Shown: positions 18,112-27,219 of the stretch, piece after piece
Layout of the letters: each line of letters starts with the position of its first letter
Numbering within the stretch: position 1 is the stretch's first letter
Origin: UBA3537 sp965658025
GTDB lineage: Bacteria > Bacteroidota > Bacteroidia > Flavobacteriales > Flavobacteriaceae
Assembly: GCA_965658025.1 (NCBI GenBank)
Contig: CBFHQL010000004.1
Coordinates: forward strand, 88,115 to 152,114
Direction: 5' to 3'
DNA: 64,000 nt
The notes under the pieces: model-generated
Seen by the model: only the letters and a program-made list of their open reading frames with translations
Told to the model about the DNA's origin: nothing
Database searches by the model: none
Program-made: the position numbers and the translations under genes

Positions 18112-19301
18112 AGCACACCAACAGATTTCATGCAGTTTTGCATGGCTTGAAAAGTACGTTCAATGTCATTATCTAAACCAACTGAAAAACGAATTAATCC
18201 TGGGCTTAAACCCATTTCTTTTTGTTCATCTTCTGGTATTTCAGAAGAAGTTGACGATCCCGGTGCACTGAATAAGGTTTTATAAAACCCAAGACTAACC
18301 GCCAAATACCCCAAATTTTCGTTTTGCATCATTTCCATCAATGCATTTGCCTTTTCTAAGGTAGCTACATCTATAGTGAGCATACCTCCAAAGCCAAATT
18401 CCAGATTCATTTGACGCTTAAACTCCTCGTGCGAGGGATGAGAATTTAACCCTGGATAAACAGTTTTAATTCCTAAATCTTCAAATTTTTTAGCCAAATA
18501 CATGGCGTTGGCGCTGTGTTGTTTTATGCGGATGTGAAGGGTACGGAGATTTTTTAGAATTGATGCCGCACGCAAACTGTCCATTGTAGCACCAAAAAGC
18601 ATGGCTGCTCCATCATTTACATTGCGTAAGTTATCAATTAACTCCTGTGAACCACAAACCACGCCGCCAATTGCATCGCTAGCCCCATTTATGAATTTTG
18701 TAAGACTGTGAATAACAATATCTGCCCCTAGTTGTTTTGGAGAAATAGACAATGGAGAAAAGGTGTTGTCCACCACAAGCTGTAGATTGTGTTTTTTTGC
18801 AATCGTTGAAAGTGCATGAATATCAGCAACTTCCAATAGAGGGTTGCTTACAGATTCACAATAAAGTATTTTTGTGTTTTTTGAAATTGCAGCTTCAACA
18901 GCTTCTAAATTTGTGATATCAACAAATCTTGTTTGAATGTTAAGTTTGGGTGTAAAATTTTTAAGAAAAGCATAAGTACCTCCATAAATAGTCCGGCTGG
19001 AAACAATATAATCTCCAGCGCTACACAATTGCATGATAACCGATGTAATTGCGCCCATACCAGAAGCAGAAACATTAGAAGTCTCTGTTCCTTCCATAGC
19101 CGCTAAAGCTTCTCCAAGGTAGAGGTTTGATGGCGAACTGTGTCTGGAGTACAAATAACACCCATCGGCATTGCCCTCAAAAGTGTCAAACATTGTTTTG
19201 GCTGATAAAAATGTATACGTAGATGAGTCTGAAATAGAAGGGTTTACACCTCCAAATTCTCCAAAGTACTGTAAGTCTTGAATTGAATCTGCTGGGTTCA
19301 T
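18108..19301 (-). CDS. PLP-dependent Cys/Met metabolism enzyme, methionine gamma-lyase-like
   Basis: A 397-residue fold-type I PLP enzyme of the trans-sulfuration family. It has SRHSSPSNLYLGEALAAMEG, VVDNTFSPLSISPKQLGADI with the PLP Asp, and IHSLTKFINGASDAIGG with the Schiff-base Lys. APGSSTSSEIP occupies the C-terminal substrate region. Such enzymes degrade methionine to methanethiol, ammonia and 2-oxobutyrate, or act as cystathionine lyases. The divergent Lrp-type regulator favours a catabolic, amino-acid-induced role. Sequence alone does not fix lyase versus synthase activity. It differs from the second family member at 33485. Confidence 0.82.
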   Translation of the reverse strand: MNPADSIQDLQYFGEFGGVNPSISDSSTYTFLSAKTMFDTFEGNADGCYLYSRHSSPSNLYLGEALAAMEGTETSNVSASGMGAITSVIMQLCSAGDYIVSSRTIYGGTYAFLKNFTPKLNIQTRFVDITNLEAVEAAISKNTKILYCESVSNPLLEVADIHALSTIAKKHNLQLVVDNTFSPLSISPKQLGADIVIHSLTKFINGASDAIGGVVCGSQELIDNLRNVNDGAAMLFGATMDSLRAASILKNLRTLHIRIKQHSANAMYLAKKFEDLGIKTVYPGLNSHPSHEEFKRQMNLEFGFGGMLTIDVATLEKANALMEMMQNENLGYLAVSLGFYKTLFSAPGSSTSSEIPEDEQKEMGLSPGLIRFSVGLDNDIERTFQAMQNCMKSVGVL

Positions 19302-19307
19302 ATCTCA

Positions 19308-19386
19308 AAAGATTAATTTTAATCAAATATCAGTAATTTAAGATATAAAAACAATTGATATTATTAATTATAGAAAATTAATCTTT
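19308..19386. promoter_or_regulatory. Candidate Lrp operator: 13-bp inverted repeat in a divergent promoter region
   Basis: AAAGATTAATTTT at 19308-19320 and its exact reverse complement AAAATTAATCTTT at 19374-19386, with 53 bp between. The left arm lies 7 nt from the PLP-enzyme start. The right arm lies about 30 nt upstream of the lrp -7 box. Placement over both promoters suits autoregulation by the Lrp protein bending the DNA. The function is inferred. Confidence 0.5.
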
Positions 19387-19416
19387 ATAAGTAATATATT
19401 TTAGATTAAATTTTTA

Positions 19417-19424
19417 TAAATTTG
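19417..19424 (+). promoter_or_regulatory. -7 promoter element of the lrp-type gene
   Basis: Reads TAAATTTG (TAnnTTTG), ending 32 nt before the ATG at 19457. It lies in a very AT-rich 155-bp divergent region. Confidence 0.5.
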
Positions 19425-19456
19425 TACTTATTAACCCACTTAAAGATAATTTTTCA

Positions 19457-19915
19457 ATGAAACTAGACGCACTTGATATCAAAATTTTACGTCTTCTTCA
19501 AAAAGATGCCAAACTAACCAACAAAGCGCTCTCTGCAAAATTAGCACTTTCTGTGACCGCAATTTATGAACGCATAAAAAAACTTGAAAAAACGGGTTTT
19601 ATTGAAGGTTATGTTGCTTTAATATCCAAAGAGAAAGTAGGCAAATCTTTTGTTGCATTTTGTCATGTAAAACTCGTTCAACACACCCAAGACAATGTAA
19701 AGCAGTTTGAGCGTGAAGTTATCGCAATAGAGGAGGTTTTGGAATGCTATCACCTTAGTGGGGATTATGATTACTTGCTAAAAGTTCATGTGAAAGACAT
19801 GGAATCTTACCGAAAATTTATGATTGAAAAACTCACAAAATTAAATCATATCGGCAGTACGCACAGCATGTTTATGATCAATCAAGTGAAGCATACAACC
19901 GCTTTAAATATTTAG
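19457..19915 (+). CDS. Lrp/AsnC-family transcriptional regulator
   Basis: 152 residues. An N-terminal helix-turn-helix (LDALDIKILRLLQKDAKLTN then LALSVTAIYERIKKLEKTGF, about 1-50) is followed by the RAM effector and oligomerisation domain (VLECYHLSGDYDYLLKVHVK). These proteins form octamers that sense amino acids. The divergent neighbour encodes a methionine/cysteine-degrading PLP enzyme, so methionine or a related amino acid is the likely signal. The 13-bp inverted repeat between the two genes is the likely site. Confidence 0.93.
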   Translation: MKLDALDIKILRLLQKDAKLTNKALSAKLALSVTAIYERIKKLEKTGFIEGYVALISKEKVGKSFVAFCHVKLVQHTQDNVKQFEREVIAIEEVLECYHLSGDYDYLLKVHVKDMESYRKFMIEKLTKLNHIGSTHSMFMINQVKHTTALNI

Positions 19916-19947
19916 GTTTTTATTTATCTGTATTCAAAGGAAGTTTG

Positions 19948-19955
19948 TACTTTTG
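19948..19955 (+). promoter_or_regulatory. -7 promoter element of lpdA
   Basis: Reads TACTTTTG (TAnnTTTG), 22 nt before the lpdA ATG at 19978. The gap after the lrp gene is only 62 bp, so lpdA probably has its own start in addition to any read-through. Confidence 0.5.
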
Positions 19956-19977
19956 TTCATACTAAAATTTAAGACCT

Positions 19978-21378
19978 ATGAAATCATATGACGTCGCTGT
20001 AATTGGTTCTGGCCCAGGTGGATATGTGGCTGCCATTCGCTGTGCACAATTGGGTATGAACGTTGCCATTATTGAAAAATATGCCACAATGGGCGGTACA
20101 TGCCTCAATGTGGGTTGTATTCCCAGTAAGGCATTGTTGGATTCTTCCCATCATTATGAAGATGCTGTAAAACATTTTGACACCCACGGCATTGAACTTC
20201 CAGGCGAAGTAAAGGTCAATTTGGAAAAAATGATGGCCCGAAAGCAATCTGTAGTGGACCAAACTACAGTCGGTATTGAATTTTTGATGAAAAAAAACAA
20301 CATCGAAGTTTATCAAGGTGTAGGTGCTTTTAAAGATGCTACGCATATCAATATTACGGGCACTGATACACAAGAAATTGAAGCAAAGCATACCATTATT
20401 GCGACTGGAAGTAAACCTTCTACACTTCCTTTTGCTGCTGTGGATAAAGAACGTATTATTACATCTACGGAAGCTTTAAAATTAAAAGAAATCCCAAAAC
20501 ACCTCATCATCATTGGTGGTGGTGTTATTGGTTTAGAATTGGGTCAGGTCTATAAGCGTCTAGGTGCAGATGTTACTGTTATAGAATACATGGACCGTAT
20601 CATCCCAACAATGGACAAAGGGCTTTCAAAAGAATTGAATAAAGTCCTTAAAAAGCAAAAATTTAAAATCAATACCGCACACAAAGTGACTTCAGTGCAA
20701 CGCGATGGCGATACCGTAACTGTAACTGCTGAAAATAAAAAAGGGGAAACTGTTTCTTTTGAAGGTGATTATTGTTTGGTCTCAGTGGGGAGAAGTCCTT
20801 ACACGGCAGGGTTAAATTTAGATGCTGCAGGAGTCCAATTGAATGAACGAGGACAAGTACTAGTGAATGAACATTTACAGACATCTAGTACTAATATTTA
20901 CGCCATTGGTGATGTCGTCAGAGGAGCTATGTTGGCGCACAAAGCAGAAGAAGAGGGCGTTTTTGTTGCCGAAACTATTGCTGGGCAAAAACCACACATT
21001 AATTATAACTTAATTCCCGGAGTGGTTTACACATGGCCAGAAGTTGCCTCAGTTGGAAAAACAGAGGAACAGCTTACAGACGAAGGAGTTACCTACAAAA
21101 CAGGGCAATTCCCAATGCGTGCACTGGGAAGAAGCCGGGCAAGTATGGATTTAGATGGTTTTGTGAAAGTAATTGCCGATCAAGCAACAGACGAAATCCT
21201 AGGGGTCCATATGATTGGTGCACGTTGTGCAGACCTCATTGCTGAAGCTGTAGTAGCCATGGAATTTCGTGCCTCAGCAGAAGATATTTCCAGAATGTCT
21301 CATGCCCACCCTACATTTACTGAAGCCATAAAAGAAGCTGCTCTTGCAGCTACCGAAGATCGGGCATTGCACATCTAG
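19978..21378 (+). CDS. lpdA: Dihydrolipoyl dehydrogenase (E3), first copy
   Basis: A 466-residue flavoprotein that reoxidises lipoyl groups of 2-oxoacid dehydrogenase complexes with NAD+. The FAD loop GSGPGG is at 10-15 and the redox disulfide GGTCLNVGC at C42 and C47. The NAD loop IIGGGVIGLELG and the C-terminal catalytic motif HAHPTFTEAI are present. It stands alone without E1 or E2 genes, which is common for the 2-oxoglutarate dehydrogenase E3. A strong terminator follows. A second, distinct copy lies at 39711-41087. Confidence 0.95.
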   Translation: MKSYDVAVIGSGPGGYVAAIRCAQLGMNVAIIEKYATMGGTCLNVGCIPSKALLDSSHHYEDAVKHFDTHGIELPGEVKVNLEKMMARKQSVVDQTTVGIEFLMKKNNIEVYQGVGAFKDATHINITGTDTQEIEAKHTIIATGSKPSTLPFAAVDKERIITSTEALKLKEIPKHLIIIGGGVIGLELGQVYKRLGADVTVIEYMDRIIPTMDKGLSKELNKVLKKQKFKINTAHKVTSVQRDGDTVTVTAENKKGETVSFEGDYCLVSVGRSPYTAGLNLDAAGVQLNERGQVLVNEHLQTSSTNIYAIGDVVRGAMLAHKAEEEGVFVAETIAGQKPHINYNLIPGVVYTWPEVASVGKTEEQLTDEGVTYKTGQFPMRALGRSRASMDLDGFVKVIADQATDEILGVHMIGARCADLIAEAVVAMEFRASAEDISRMSHAHPTFTEAIKEAALAATEDRALHI

Positions 21379-21401
21379 TATTTAAAACACTACACTAAAC
21401 G

Positions 21402-21429
21402 AAAGCGGTCAAATTTGACCGCTTTTTTT
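21402..21429 (+). terminator. Intrinsic terminator of lpdA
   Basis: The stem AAAGCGGTC, a 6-nt AAATTT loop and GACCGCTTT, followed by a T-run, begin 24 nt after the lpdA stop. Confidence 0.9.
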
Positions 21430-21565
21430 ATTTAAATCCTAAACTATTTTTTTGTTTTTAAAAAAAATGTATATTTAAGTGATTGATTTACAGTGAATTG
21501 TCTAAAGTTTTAGCATTTGCGTTAAACAAAATTCATAAATAATAACACAGCACTTTAGAAATTAG

Positions 21566-22186
21566 GTGCTAAAAGCAACCCCAGTCGCTTTGAACTTGAA
21601 AAAACAACAATACCAACCATCAGATGAAGCGCTAGTACGCGCCATTGTTCAAAAAGAAGATACTCAGCTTTTTGAAATTTTATATGATCGCTATTATGCA
21701 TTTGTTCATAAACGATGTTCGAGTTTCTTCAAGAATAAGCAAGATGCAGAAGATGTTTCTCAAGAAATTTTTTTCAAAGTGTTTTTGAAACTTGATACGT
21801 TTTCATTCAAATCAAAATTTTCTACATGGCTTTATAGTTTCGCTCAAAATTATTGTATTAACTACACCCGATCTATAAGGTACAGAAAGTTAGAAGACCG
21901 ACATATAGATCCCGAAAAATTAAGTGACTATTTTTTTAGCTACAACTACGATTCATGCGAAATAGACCCTGCTCAGCTGATGCGATTAAAGCATGCAATT
22001 AGTCTTCTTCCAATACATGAACAACAATTAGTACTCATGAAATATTGTTGGCACATTAGTGTAAAAGAACTAGTAGACCTATATGGTTTAAGAGAGAGTA
22101 CTATCAAAATGAAATTGAAACGCATCAAAGAAAAACTGATTAGCAATTATCGAGAAACGGACTTGGAAAAGCTAAAGTTGGTGTAA
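21566..22186 (+). CDS. Sigma-70 family (ECF-like) RNA polymerase sigma factor
   Basis: 206 residues with region 2 (QDAEDVSQEIFFKVFLKL then KFSTWLYSFAQNYCINYTRS) and region 4 (LLPIHEQQLVLMKYCWHI then LRESTIKMKLKRIKEKL). A 30-residue low-conservation N-terminus precedes them. No ATG fits: the GTG at 21566 directly follows an in-frame TAG, and TTG codons at 21590 and 21596 are alternatives. No anti-sigma factor is adjacent, so the activating signal is not readable. Its stop codon abuts that of the convergent helicase gene with no intervening base. Confidence 0.88.
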   Translation: MLKATPVALNLKKQQYQPSDEALVRAIVQKEDTQLFEILYDRYYAFVHKRCSSFFKNKQDAEDVSQEIFFKVFLKLDTFSFKSKFSTWLYSFAQNYCINYTRSIRYRKLEDRHIDPEKLSDYFFSYNYDSCEIDPAQLMRLKHAISLLPIHEQQLVLMKYCWHISVKELVDLYGLRESTIKMKLKRIKEKLISNYRETDLEKLKLV

Positions 22187-23557
22187 TTATTTGCGTTTGC
22201 GTCGGTTAAAATTTTTGTCCCCTCTTGTTTTAGGTTTTTTGTATTTTTTGGCAATTGTTTTTCTGTAAGATCCACCAAGGTTTACTTTTTTGTTTTTTTC
22301 TTTTTTTTCATGAAAAGCAGGGCCAGGGGCATTTTCATCTGTTTTTTTGTGGGGATTGTAGCGCTCCTTTACTGTGTTTCGTTCTTCGGGCATCAGTTCA
22401 TGAGAAATTTCTACTTCCATTGGCCATGGATTGACCATGATTTCAAAATTCATGTAGGCCTCAATTTGTTCTCGGTATTCTTCCTCCTTTTTTGTAGAGA
22501 ATAAAATACTTTCACCTTGTTTTTGTGCGCGCCCCGTTCTACCAATACGGTGCATATAGTTTTCGGGAAATTCAGGAGTATTGAAACTAATTACATGCGA
22601 TACAAGATCAATGTCTATACCGCGCGCCATAACATCAGTAGACACTAAAATCCTTGAGTTGCCATCCCTAAATTCCTGGATTGCATTGCGGCGGTAATTT
22701 TGAGATTTATTCGAATGAAGAACGCCACATTCATTACCAAAATTTAAGGCCAGCGCTTCAAATAAGCGATCGGCAATGCGCTTTTGATCAACAAAAACAA
22801 GCACTTTATTCATCTCATCTTTATTGTTCAATAAATGAATCAATAGGTTTAGTTTTGAATTGTAATTTTGTGTATCATACCGCGATTGTTTAATGTTTGT
22901 TAGCGGAGTTCCAGAAAGAGCTGTAGAAACTTTGTTTGGAGTCTTAAAAAAAGCTGTAATCAGTTGATCTACTTCAGTGGTCATTGTGGCAGAAAACATA
23001 ATGTTTTGACGTTGTTCAGGGAGAACATCAAAAATATTGATCAGTTGATGTCTAAAACCAAGATCGAGCATAACATCCACTTCATCTATGACGAGTTTTT
23101 GAATATCTTTTAGGCGTAAAGCTCTGCTTATGGCCAAATCATACAGACGACCTGGAGTTGCCACTACAATATCCGCACCTTCATCGACTTGCTTTTTTTG
23201 GGTATTGATGTTGGTACCTCCAAATATACCTATGGTTTTGAAGGGCAGTTCAGTACACAATTGTTCGATACCATCTACGACTTGAAGTACCAATTCTCTA
23301 GTTGGTACAAGAATCAAAATTCGTGGTGAATGTTTTGGTGGCTGCATCAAGTTTCTCAAAAGGGGAAGTGTGTATGCCAATGTTTTTCCAGTACCAGTTT
23401 GCGCAATCCCTACGAGATCTTTTCCAGAACAAATTTTTGAAAAAGAGTGTTGTTGAATGGGCGTTGGATGGATAAAGTTTAGACGCTCTAGAGCGCTGTC
23501 CAAGGCAGGAGAAAGTTTGAAATCGCTAAATTTTTCCAAATCATAAAATTTCTTCAA
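22187..23557 (-). CDS. DEAD/DEAH-box RNA helicase
   Basis: 456 residues with the full SF2 core: Q motif PTPIQQHSF (31-39), motif I AQTGTGKT (52-59), PTRELVLQV, DEVD as motif II, SAT, and HRIGRTGRA near the end of domain 2. A basic C-terminal tail ends in NFNRRKRK. It should unwind RNA duplexes in ribosome assembly or mRNA decay. The start shown is TTG. However, TACCTTTG at 23555-23562, an apparent -7 box, includes this TTG, so translation may begin instead at the TTG of codon 7 (23539). Confidence 0.92.
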   Translation of the reverse strand: MKKFYDLEKFSDFKLSPALDSALERLNFIHPTPIQQHSFSKICSGKDLVGIAQTGTGKTLAYTLPLLRNLMQPPKHSPRILILVPTRELVLQVVDGIEQLCTELPFKTIGIFGGTNINTQKKQVDEGADIVVATPGRLYDLAISRALRLKDIQKLVIDEVDVMLDLGFRHQLINIFDVLPEQRQNIMFSATMTTEVDQLITAFFKTPNKVSTALSGTPLTNIKQSRYDTQNYNSKLNLLIHLLNNKDEMNKVLVFVDQKRIADRLFEALALNFGNECGVLHSNKSQNYRRNAIQEFRDGNSRILVSTDVMARGIDIDLVSHVISFNTPEFPENYMHRIGRTGRAQKQGESILFSTKKEEEYREQIEAYMNFEIMVNPWPMEVEISHELMPEERNTVKERYNPHKKTDENAPGPAFHEKKEKNKKVNLGGSYRKTIAKKYKKPKTRGDKNFNRRKRK

Positions 23558-23562
23558 AGGTA
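23555..23562 (-). promoter_or_regulatory. Putative -7 element overlapping the helicase start codon
   Basis: Reads TACCTTTG on the minus strand (TAnnTTTG). Its last three bases are the annotated TTG start, so either the box or the start choice is wrong. Confidence 0.35.
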
Positions 23563-23638
23563 ATGTATTCCTAGAAAGTAGGTCTATATTTCAAATATCT
23601 GATTAAATTTACATTTAAATTTAACTTGTATCACTTTT

Positions 23639-24928
23639 TTGAGAACGGACAAGCATTTTAAGCTTAAAAACAAAGAACAATTCAAAAGGCAACTTTTGCA
23701 ATGGGCCAATACTTTTCAAGAGGTAGTTTGGCTAGATTCTAATGATTACCATCAGACACACAGCAATTTTGATGCTGTGCTGGCCGTGGATGCATTTTCG
23801 CGTTTACAAACTGATGTCCATCAGGGTTTCGATGCCCTAGATCGCTATACAAAAGTTACTTCGGATTGGTTATTTGGTTATCTTTCTTATGATTTAAAAA
23901 ATGATTTGGAAGATTTAGAGTCTTCAAATTTTGATGGGTTAAACTTTCCAGATTTAGTTTTTTTTCAACCTAAAAAAATATTCATGTTTCACGGTGATGA
24001 AGTGCATATTCATTACCTCAATGAATTTTCCGCTGAAATAGAAGACGATCTTCAAGCCATAAGAACTCAAACGGATGTTGTAAGAAAAAGGCAGTCTAAA
24101 CAACTTGAAATCACTTCAAGAACACCAAAGAAGTCCTACCTTCAAAAGGTCGAAACATTACAACATCATATCAAAAGAGGGGATATTTATGAAGCCAATT
24201 TTTGTCAGGAGTTTTTTGCCAATGGTATCATCGATCCATTAGCAACTTTTCATAAACTTCAAGCGCGTTCCACACCACCTTTTTCTGCTTATTTTAAGAA
24301 TGGAAACCACTATGCGCTATCAGCTTCACCTGAACGGTATTTAAAAAAGAACGGAAACAAAGTGCTTTCACAACCTATAAAAGGCACCTCAAAGCGATCA
24401 AACAATGCTCATGAGGACTTAGAACTGAAAACGAATCTTGAGGCCAACATTAAAGAGCGTAGCGAAAATGTAATGATTGTTGATTTGGTGCGCAACGATT
24501 TGTCTAGAATTGCACAAAGAGGATCTGTAAAAGTCGATGAGCTTTGCGAACCTTACACTTTTGCTCAAGTCCATCATTTAATATCCACGGTTGTAGCCGA
24601 AATTAAAGATAATTATTCTTCTATTGATGTGATTAAATCGACCTTTCCTATGGGGAGTATGACTGGTGCGCCAAAAATATCAGCCATGAAACTTATCGAT
24701 CGTTTGGAGGATTCAAAACGAGGGTTGTATTCTGGAGCGATAGGTTATTTTACACCGTCTATGGATTTTGATTTTAATGTCGTTATTAGAAGTATTTTGT
24801 ATAACGCGTCAAAATCTTACATATCATTTTCAGTAGGAAGTGCCATTACGTCCAAAAGTATCCCAGAAGCAGAATACGAAGAGTGCCTTGTAAAAGCGCA
24901 AGCACTTAGAGAAGCTCTCGAGAATTAA
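23639..24928 (+). CDS. pabB: Aminodeoxychorismate/anthranilate synthase component I
   Basis: 429 residues of the chorismate-binding family. They include HIKRGDIYEANFCQEFFA, LSASPERYLKKNGNKVLSQP, QPIKGT (the PIKGT motif favours PabB over TrpE), IVDLVRNDLSRIA and GSMTGAPKISAMKLID. The enzyme makes 4-amino-4-deoxychorismate for folate, with a glutamine amidotransferase partner encoded elsewhere. The N-terminal domain is divergent. The start is probably the TTG at 23639, as no in-frame ATG precedes the conserved part. tilS follows after 16 nt. Confidence 0.88.
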   Translation: MRTDKHFKLKNKEQFKRQLLQWANTFQEVVWLDSNDYHQTHSNFDAVLAVDAFSRLQTDVHQGFDALDRYTKVTSDWLFGYLSYDLKNDLEDLESSNFDGLNFPDLVFFQPKKIFMFHGDEVHIHYLNEFSAEIEDDLQAIRTQTDVVRKRQSKQLEITSRTPKKSYLQKVETLQHHIKRGDIYEANFCQEFFANGIIDPLATFHKLQARSTPPFSAYFKNGNHYALSASPERYLKKNGNKVLSQPIKGTSKRSNNAHEDLELKTNLEANIKERSENVMIVDLVRNDLSRIAQRGSVKVDELCEPYTFAQVHHLISTVVAEIKDNYSSIDVIKSTFPMGSMTGAPKISAMKLIDRLEDSKRGLYSGAIGYFTPSMDFDFNVVIRSILYNASKSYISFSVGSAITSKSIPEAEYEECLVKAQALREALEN

Positions 24929-24932
24929 TTTG

Positions 24933-24940
24933 TATTTTTG
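24933..24940 (+). promoter_or_regulatory. -7 promoter element 4 nt from the tilS start
   Basis: TATTTTTG (TAnnTTTG) ends 4 nt before the tilS ATG at 24945. Initiation at normal spacing would put the transcript start at or within a base or two of the ATG, predicting a leaderless mRNA. Confidence 0.55.
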
Positions 24941-24944
24941 CAGC

Positions 24945-26273
24945 ATGTTAACTGCGTTTAAAGAACATTTAAAACACCATTTCCCAGAACTGTACAATCA
25001 AAAGATTTTATTGGCAGTATCAGGTGGATTAGACAGTATGGTGCTTGTTGATTTATGCCTAAAATCAGCGTTAAACATCTCCATTGCACATTGTAATTTC
25101 AAATTACGAGTGGAGGAAAGTGATGCGGAAGAACGATTTGTAGTTGATTTTGCCAAAGACCACAACTTGACTGTTTTTTCTGAACAGTTTGACACGAACA
25201 AATTTGTAGAAAATTCCAAACTATCGGTTCAAATGGCAGCACGTCAATTGCGTTACGATTTTTTTGAACAATTACGCGCGCAACATCATTTTGATACCAT
25301 CTTGACCGCTCATCATGCGGACGATAATTTAGAAACGTTTTTCATCAATCTTAATCGAGGTTCAGGAATTGATGGCCTTGTTGGTATTCCAGAGACAAAT
25401 AAACACATCATTAGGCCACTGTTACCCTTTTCAAGAGCTCAAATTCTAACCTATGCCAAAGCCAATGCAGTTAAATGGTGTACGGACAGCAGTAATGCGG
25501 ATGTAAAGTATCAGCGCAATCACTTGCGTCATGAACTGATTCCTGTGTTGAAGACCATTTTTCCTTCATTTATGGACGCCTTGAGCAGCACACAAGCGCA
25601 TCTTAAAGCTTCCCAAAACTTGTTACAAAATCACGTTAAAGATGTAGAACAACAGGTTATCGAATCCTCAAATTCTGAAGAAGTGCATTATTCTATTGTT
25701 GAGTTAAAAAAACTTCAACCGCTTCGTGCTTATTTGCACCCATTATTTCATCAATTTGGATTCACAGATTATGATGAACTTTTTAATTTAGTTGACGCTC
25801 AATCTGGAAAGCAAATTCATTCTGAAACACACTCGATTTTAAAAAATCGATCATCATTGATTTTAACTAAAAAAAAATCAAATGAACGTTTCTATATGAC
25901 TATCGAAAATGAGAATGCATTCATAAATCTTGACCAATTTGGTGTAGCGCTTCAATTGCAAAGAGGTTCAGCGCTAGAACAATCTTCCCAGAAGACAATA
26001 TTTTTAGATTTAGATAAAATTCAATTTCCACTTGTTTTACGTTCGTGGTCTGAAGGCGATTTTTTTCATCCTTCAGGAATGTCAGGTAAAAAGAAATTGA
26101 GTAAATATTTCAAAGACGAAAAACTTTCTCTAATTCAAAAAGCAAAAGTACTGCTGTTGTGTTCTAATGAAGCTATTGTTTGGGTTGTTGGCATGCGTTC
26201 AGATGCACGCTTTTTGGCGACTTCAAAATCAAAAAATATATTGAAAATAAAACTGTTAGATGCCCATAGTTAA
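24945..26273 (+). CDS. tilS: tRNA(Ile)-lysidine synthetase
   Basis: A 442-residue N-type ATP pyrophosphatase that converts C34 of tRNA-Ile(CAU) to lysidine, so that it reads AUA. The P-loop LLAVSGGLDSMVL is near residues 21-33. HHADDNLETFFINLNRG and RNHLRHELIP are typical of TilS, and the C-terminal domain contains RSWSEGDFFHPSGMSGKKK. The ATG at 24945 is chosen over a start 15 nt upstream that would overlap the promoter box. It overlaps the following hydrolase gene by 14 nt. Confidence 0.95.
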   Translation: MLTAFKEHLKHHFPELYNQKILLAVSGGLDSMVLVDLCLKSALNISIAHCNFKLRVEESDAEERFVVDFAKDHNLTVFSEQFDTNKFVENSKLSVQMAARQLRYDFFEQLRAQHHFDTILTAHHADDNLETFFINLNRGSGIDGLVGIPETNKHIIRPLLPFSRAQILTYAKANAVKWCTDSSNADVKYQRNHLRHELIPVLKTIFPSFMDALSSTQAHLKASQNLLQNHVKDVEQQVIESSNSEEVHYSIVELKKLQPLRAYLHPLFHQFGFTDYDELFNLVDAQSGKQIHSETHSILKNRSSLILTKKKSNERFYMTIENENAFINLDQFGVALQLQRGSALEQSSQKTIFLDLDKIQFPLVLRSWSEGDFFHPSGMSGKKKLSKYFKDEKLSLIQKAKVLLLCSNEAIVWVVGMRSDARFLATSKSKNILKIKLLDAHS

Positions 26274-27219
26274 ATCTTATTTCACACCCAGATTTTTATT
26301 TAAAAGCGCATTTATTTCCACGGTATTTTCGGGTTTATTTCGCCGTTTAAAAATTGATCAAACACGAGAGCGTATAACTTTACGTGATGGCGATTTTATG
26401 GATTTAGATTGGAGTAGTGGAGCAAAACCCTCAAAACAGCTTGTGGTTTTACTTCATGGAATGGAAGGCCATGGCCAACGCCCTTATGTTTCAGGTGTGG
26501 CAAAGTATTTTAATGCCCATGATATTGATGCCGTTTGTGTAAACTTTAGAAGTTGCAGTGGTGAACAAAACACAAAATTCTCTACGTTTCATTCTGGGCA
26601 AACAGATGATTTACAAGATGTTATTGCTCATATACTCAAAAACTATTCATACACGTCTATTTTCCTAAAAGGCATAAGCTTGGGTGGAAATATTGTTTTA
26701 AAGTATTTAGGAGAGGGTAACGCCATACCGTCCAAAATTAAGGGTGCTATGGCAGTATCGGTTCCTATAGATTTGGCCTCATGCTCAAAAGCATTACATC
26801 AATTCAAAAATATATTATTCCATATATATTTTATGATTGGTTTGAAGTATAAATTAATGCAAAAACAACGCCAATTTCCAGAGCGGATACCTAGAAAAGC
26901 ATTGTATTCTGTTTGGACACTTCGTGCTTTGGATGAGGTGTATACTGCTAAAGCCAATGGGTTTAAAGATATAGCGGATTATCATCAGAAATCGAGTAGT
27001 CTACACTATTTATCTTCTATAAAAACACCAGTATTGTTGCTGAATGCCAAAAATGATTCATTTTTAACGCCTTCATGTTTTCCGTACGAAATTGCACGCA
27101 AAAGTTCCTTTGTACATTTGGAGACGCCAAAATACGGAGGTCATGTTGGTTTTGTGACTAAAGACAATATATATTACAACGAAAAAAGAGCTTTAGCATT
27201 CTTTCGAGAACTTCAGTAG
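26260..27219 (+). CDS. YheT-like alpha/beta hydrolase
   Basis: A 319-residue hydrolase of the YheT/EMB8 group. It has VVLLHGMEGHGQRPYVSGVA (oxyanion loop), VCVNFRSCSGEQN, FHSGQTDDL, and the nucleophile elbow KGISLGGNIVLKYLGEG. The Asp is in LLNAKNDSFLTPSCFP and the His in KYGGHVGFV. Substrates are unproven for the family; esters or lipids are likely. The start overlaps tilS by 14 nt, suggesting coupled translation. Its 3' end overlaps the convergent maf gene by 27 nt. Confidence 0.88.
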   Translation: MPIVKSYFTPRFLFKSAFISTVFSGLFRRLKIDQTRERITLRDGDFMDLDWSSGAKPSKQLVVLLHGMEGHGQRPYVSGVAKYFNAHDIDAVCVNFRSCSGEQNTKFSTFHSGQTDDLQDVIAHILKNYSYTSIFLKGISLGGNIVLKYLGEGNAIPSKIKGAMAVSVPIDLASCSKALHQFKNILFHIYFMIGLKYKLMQKQRQFPERIPRKALYSVWTLRALDEVYTAKANGFKDIADYHQKSSSLHYLSSIKTPVLLLNAKNDSFLTPSCFPYEIARKSSFVHLETPKYGGHVGFVTKDNIYYNEKRALAFFRELQ

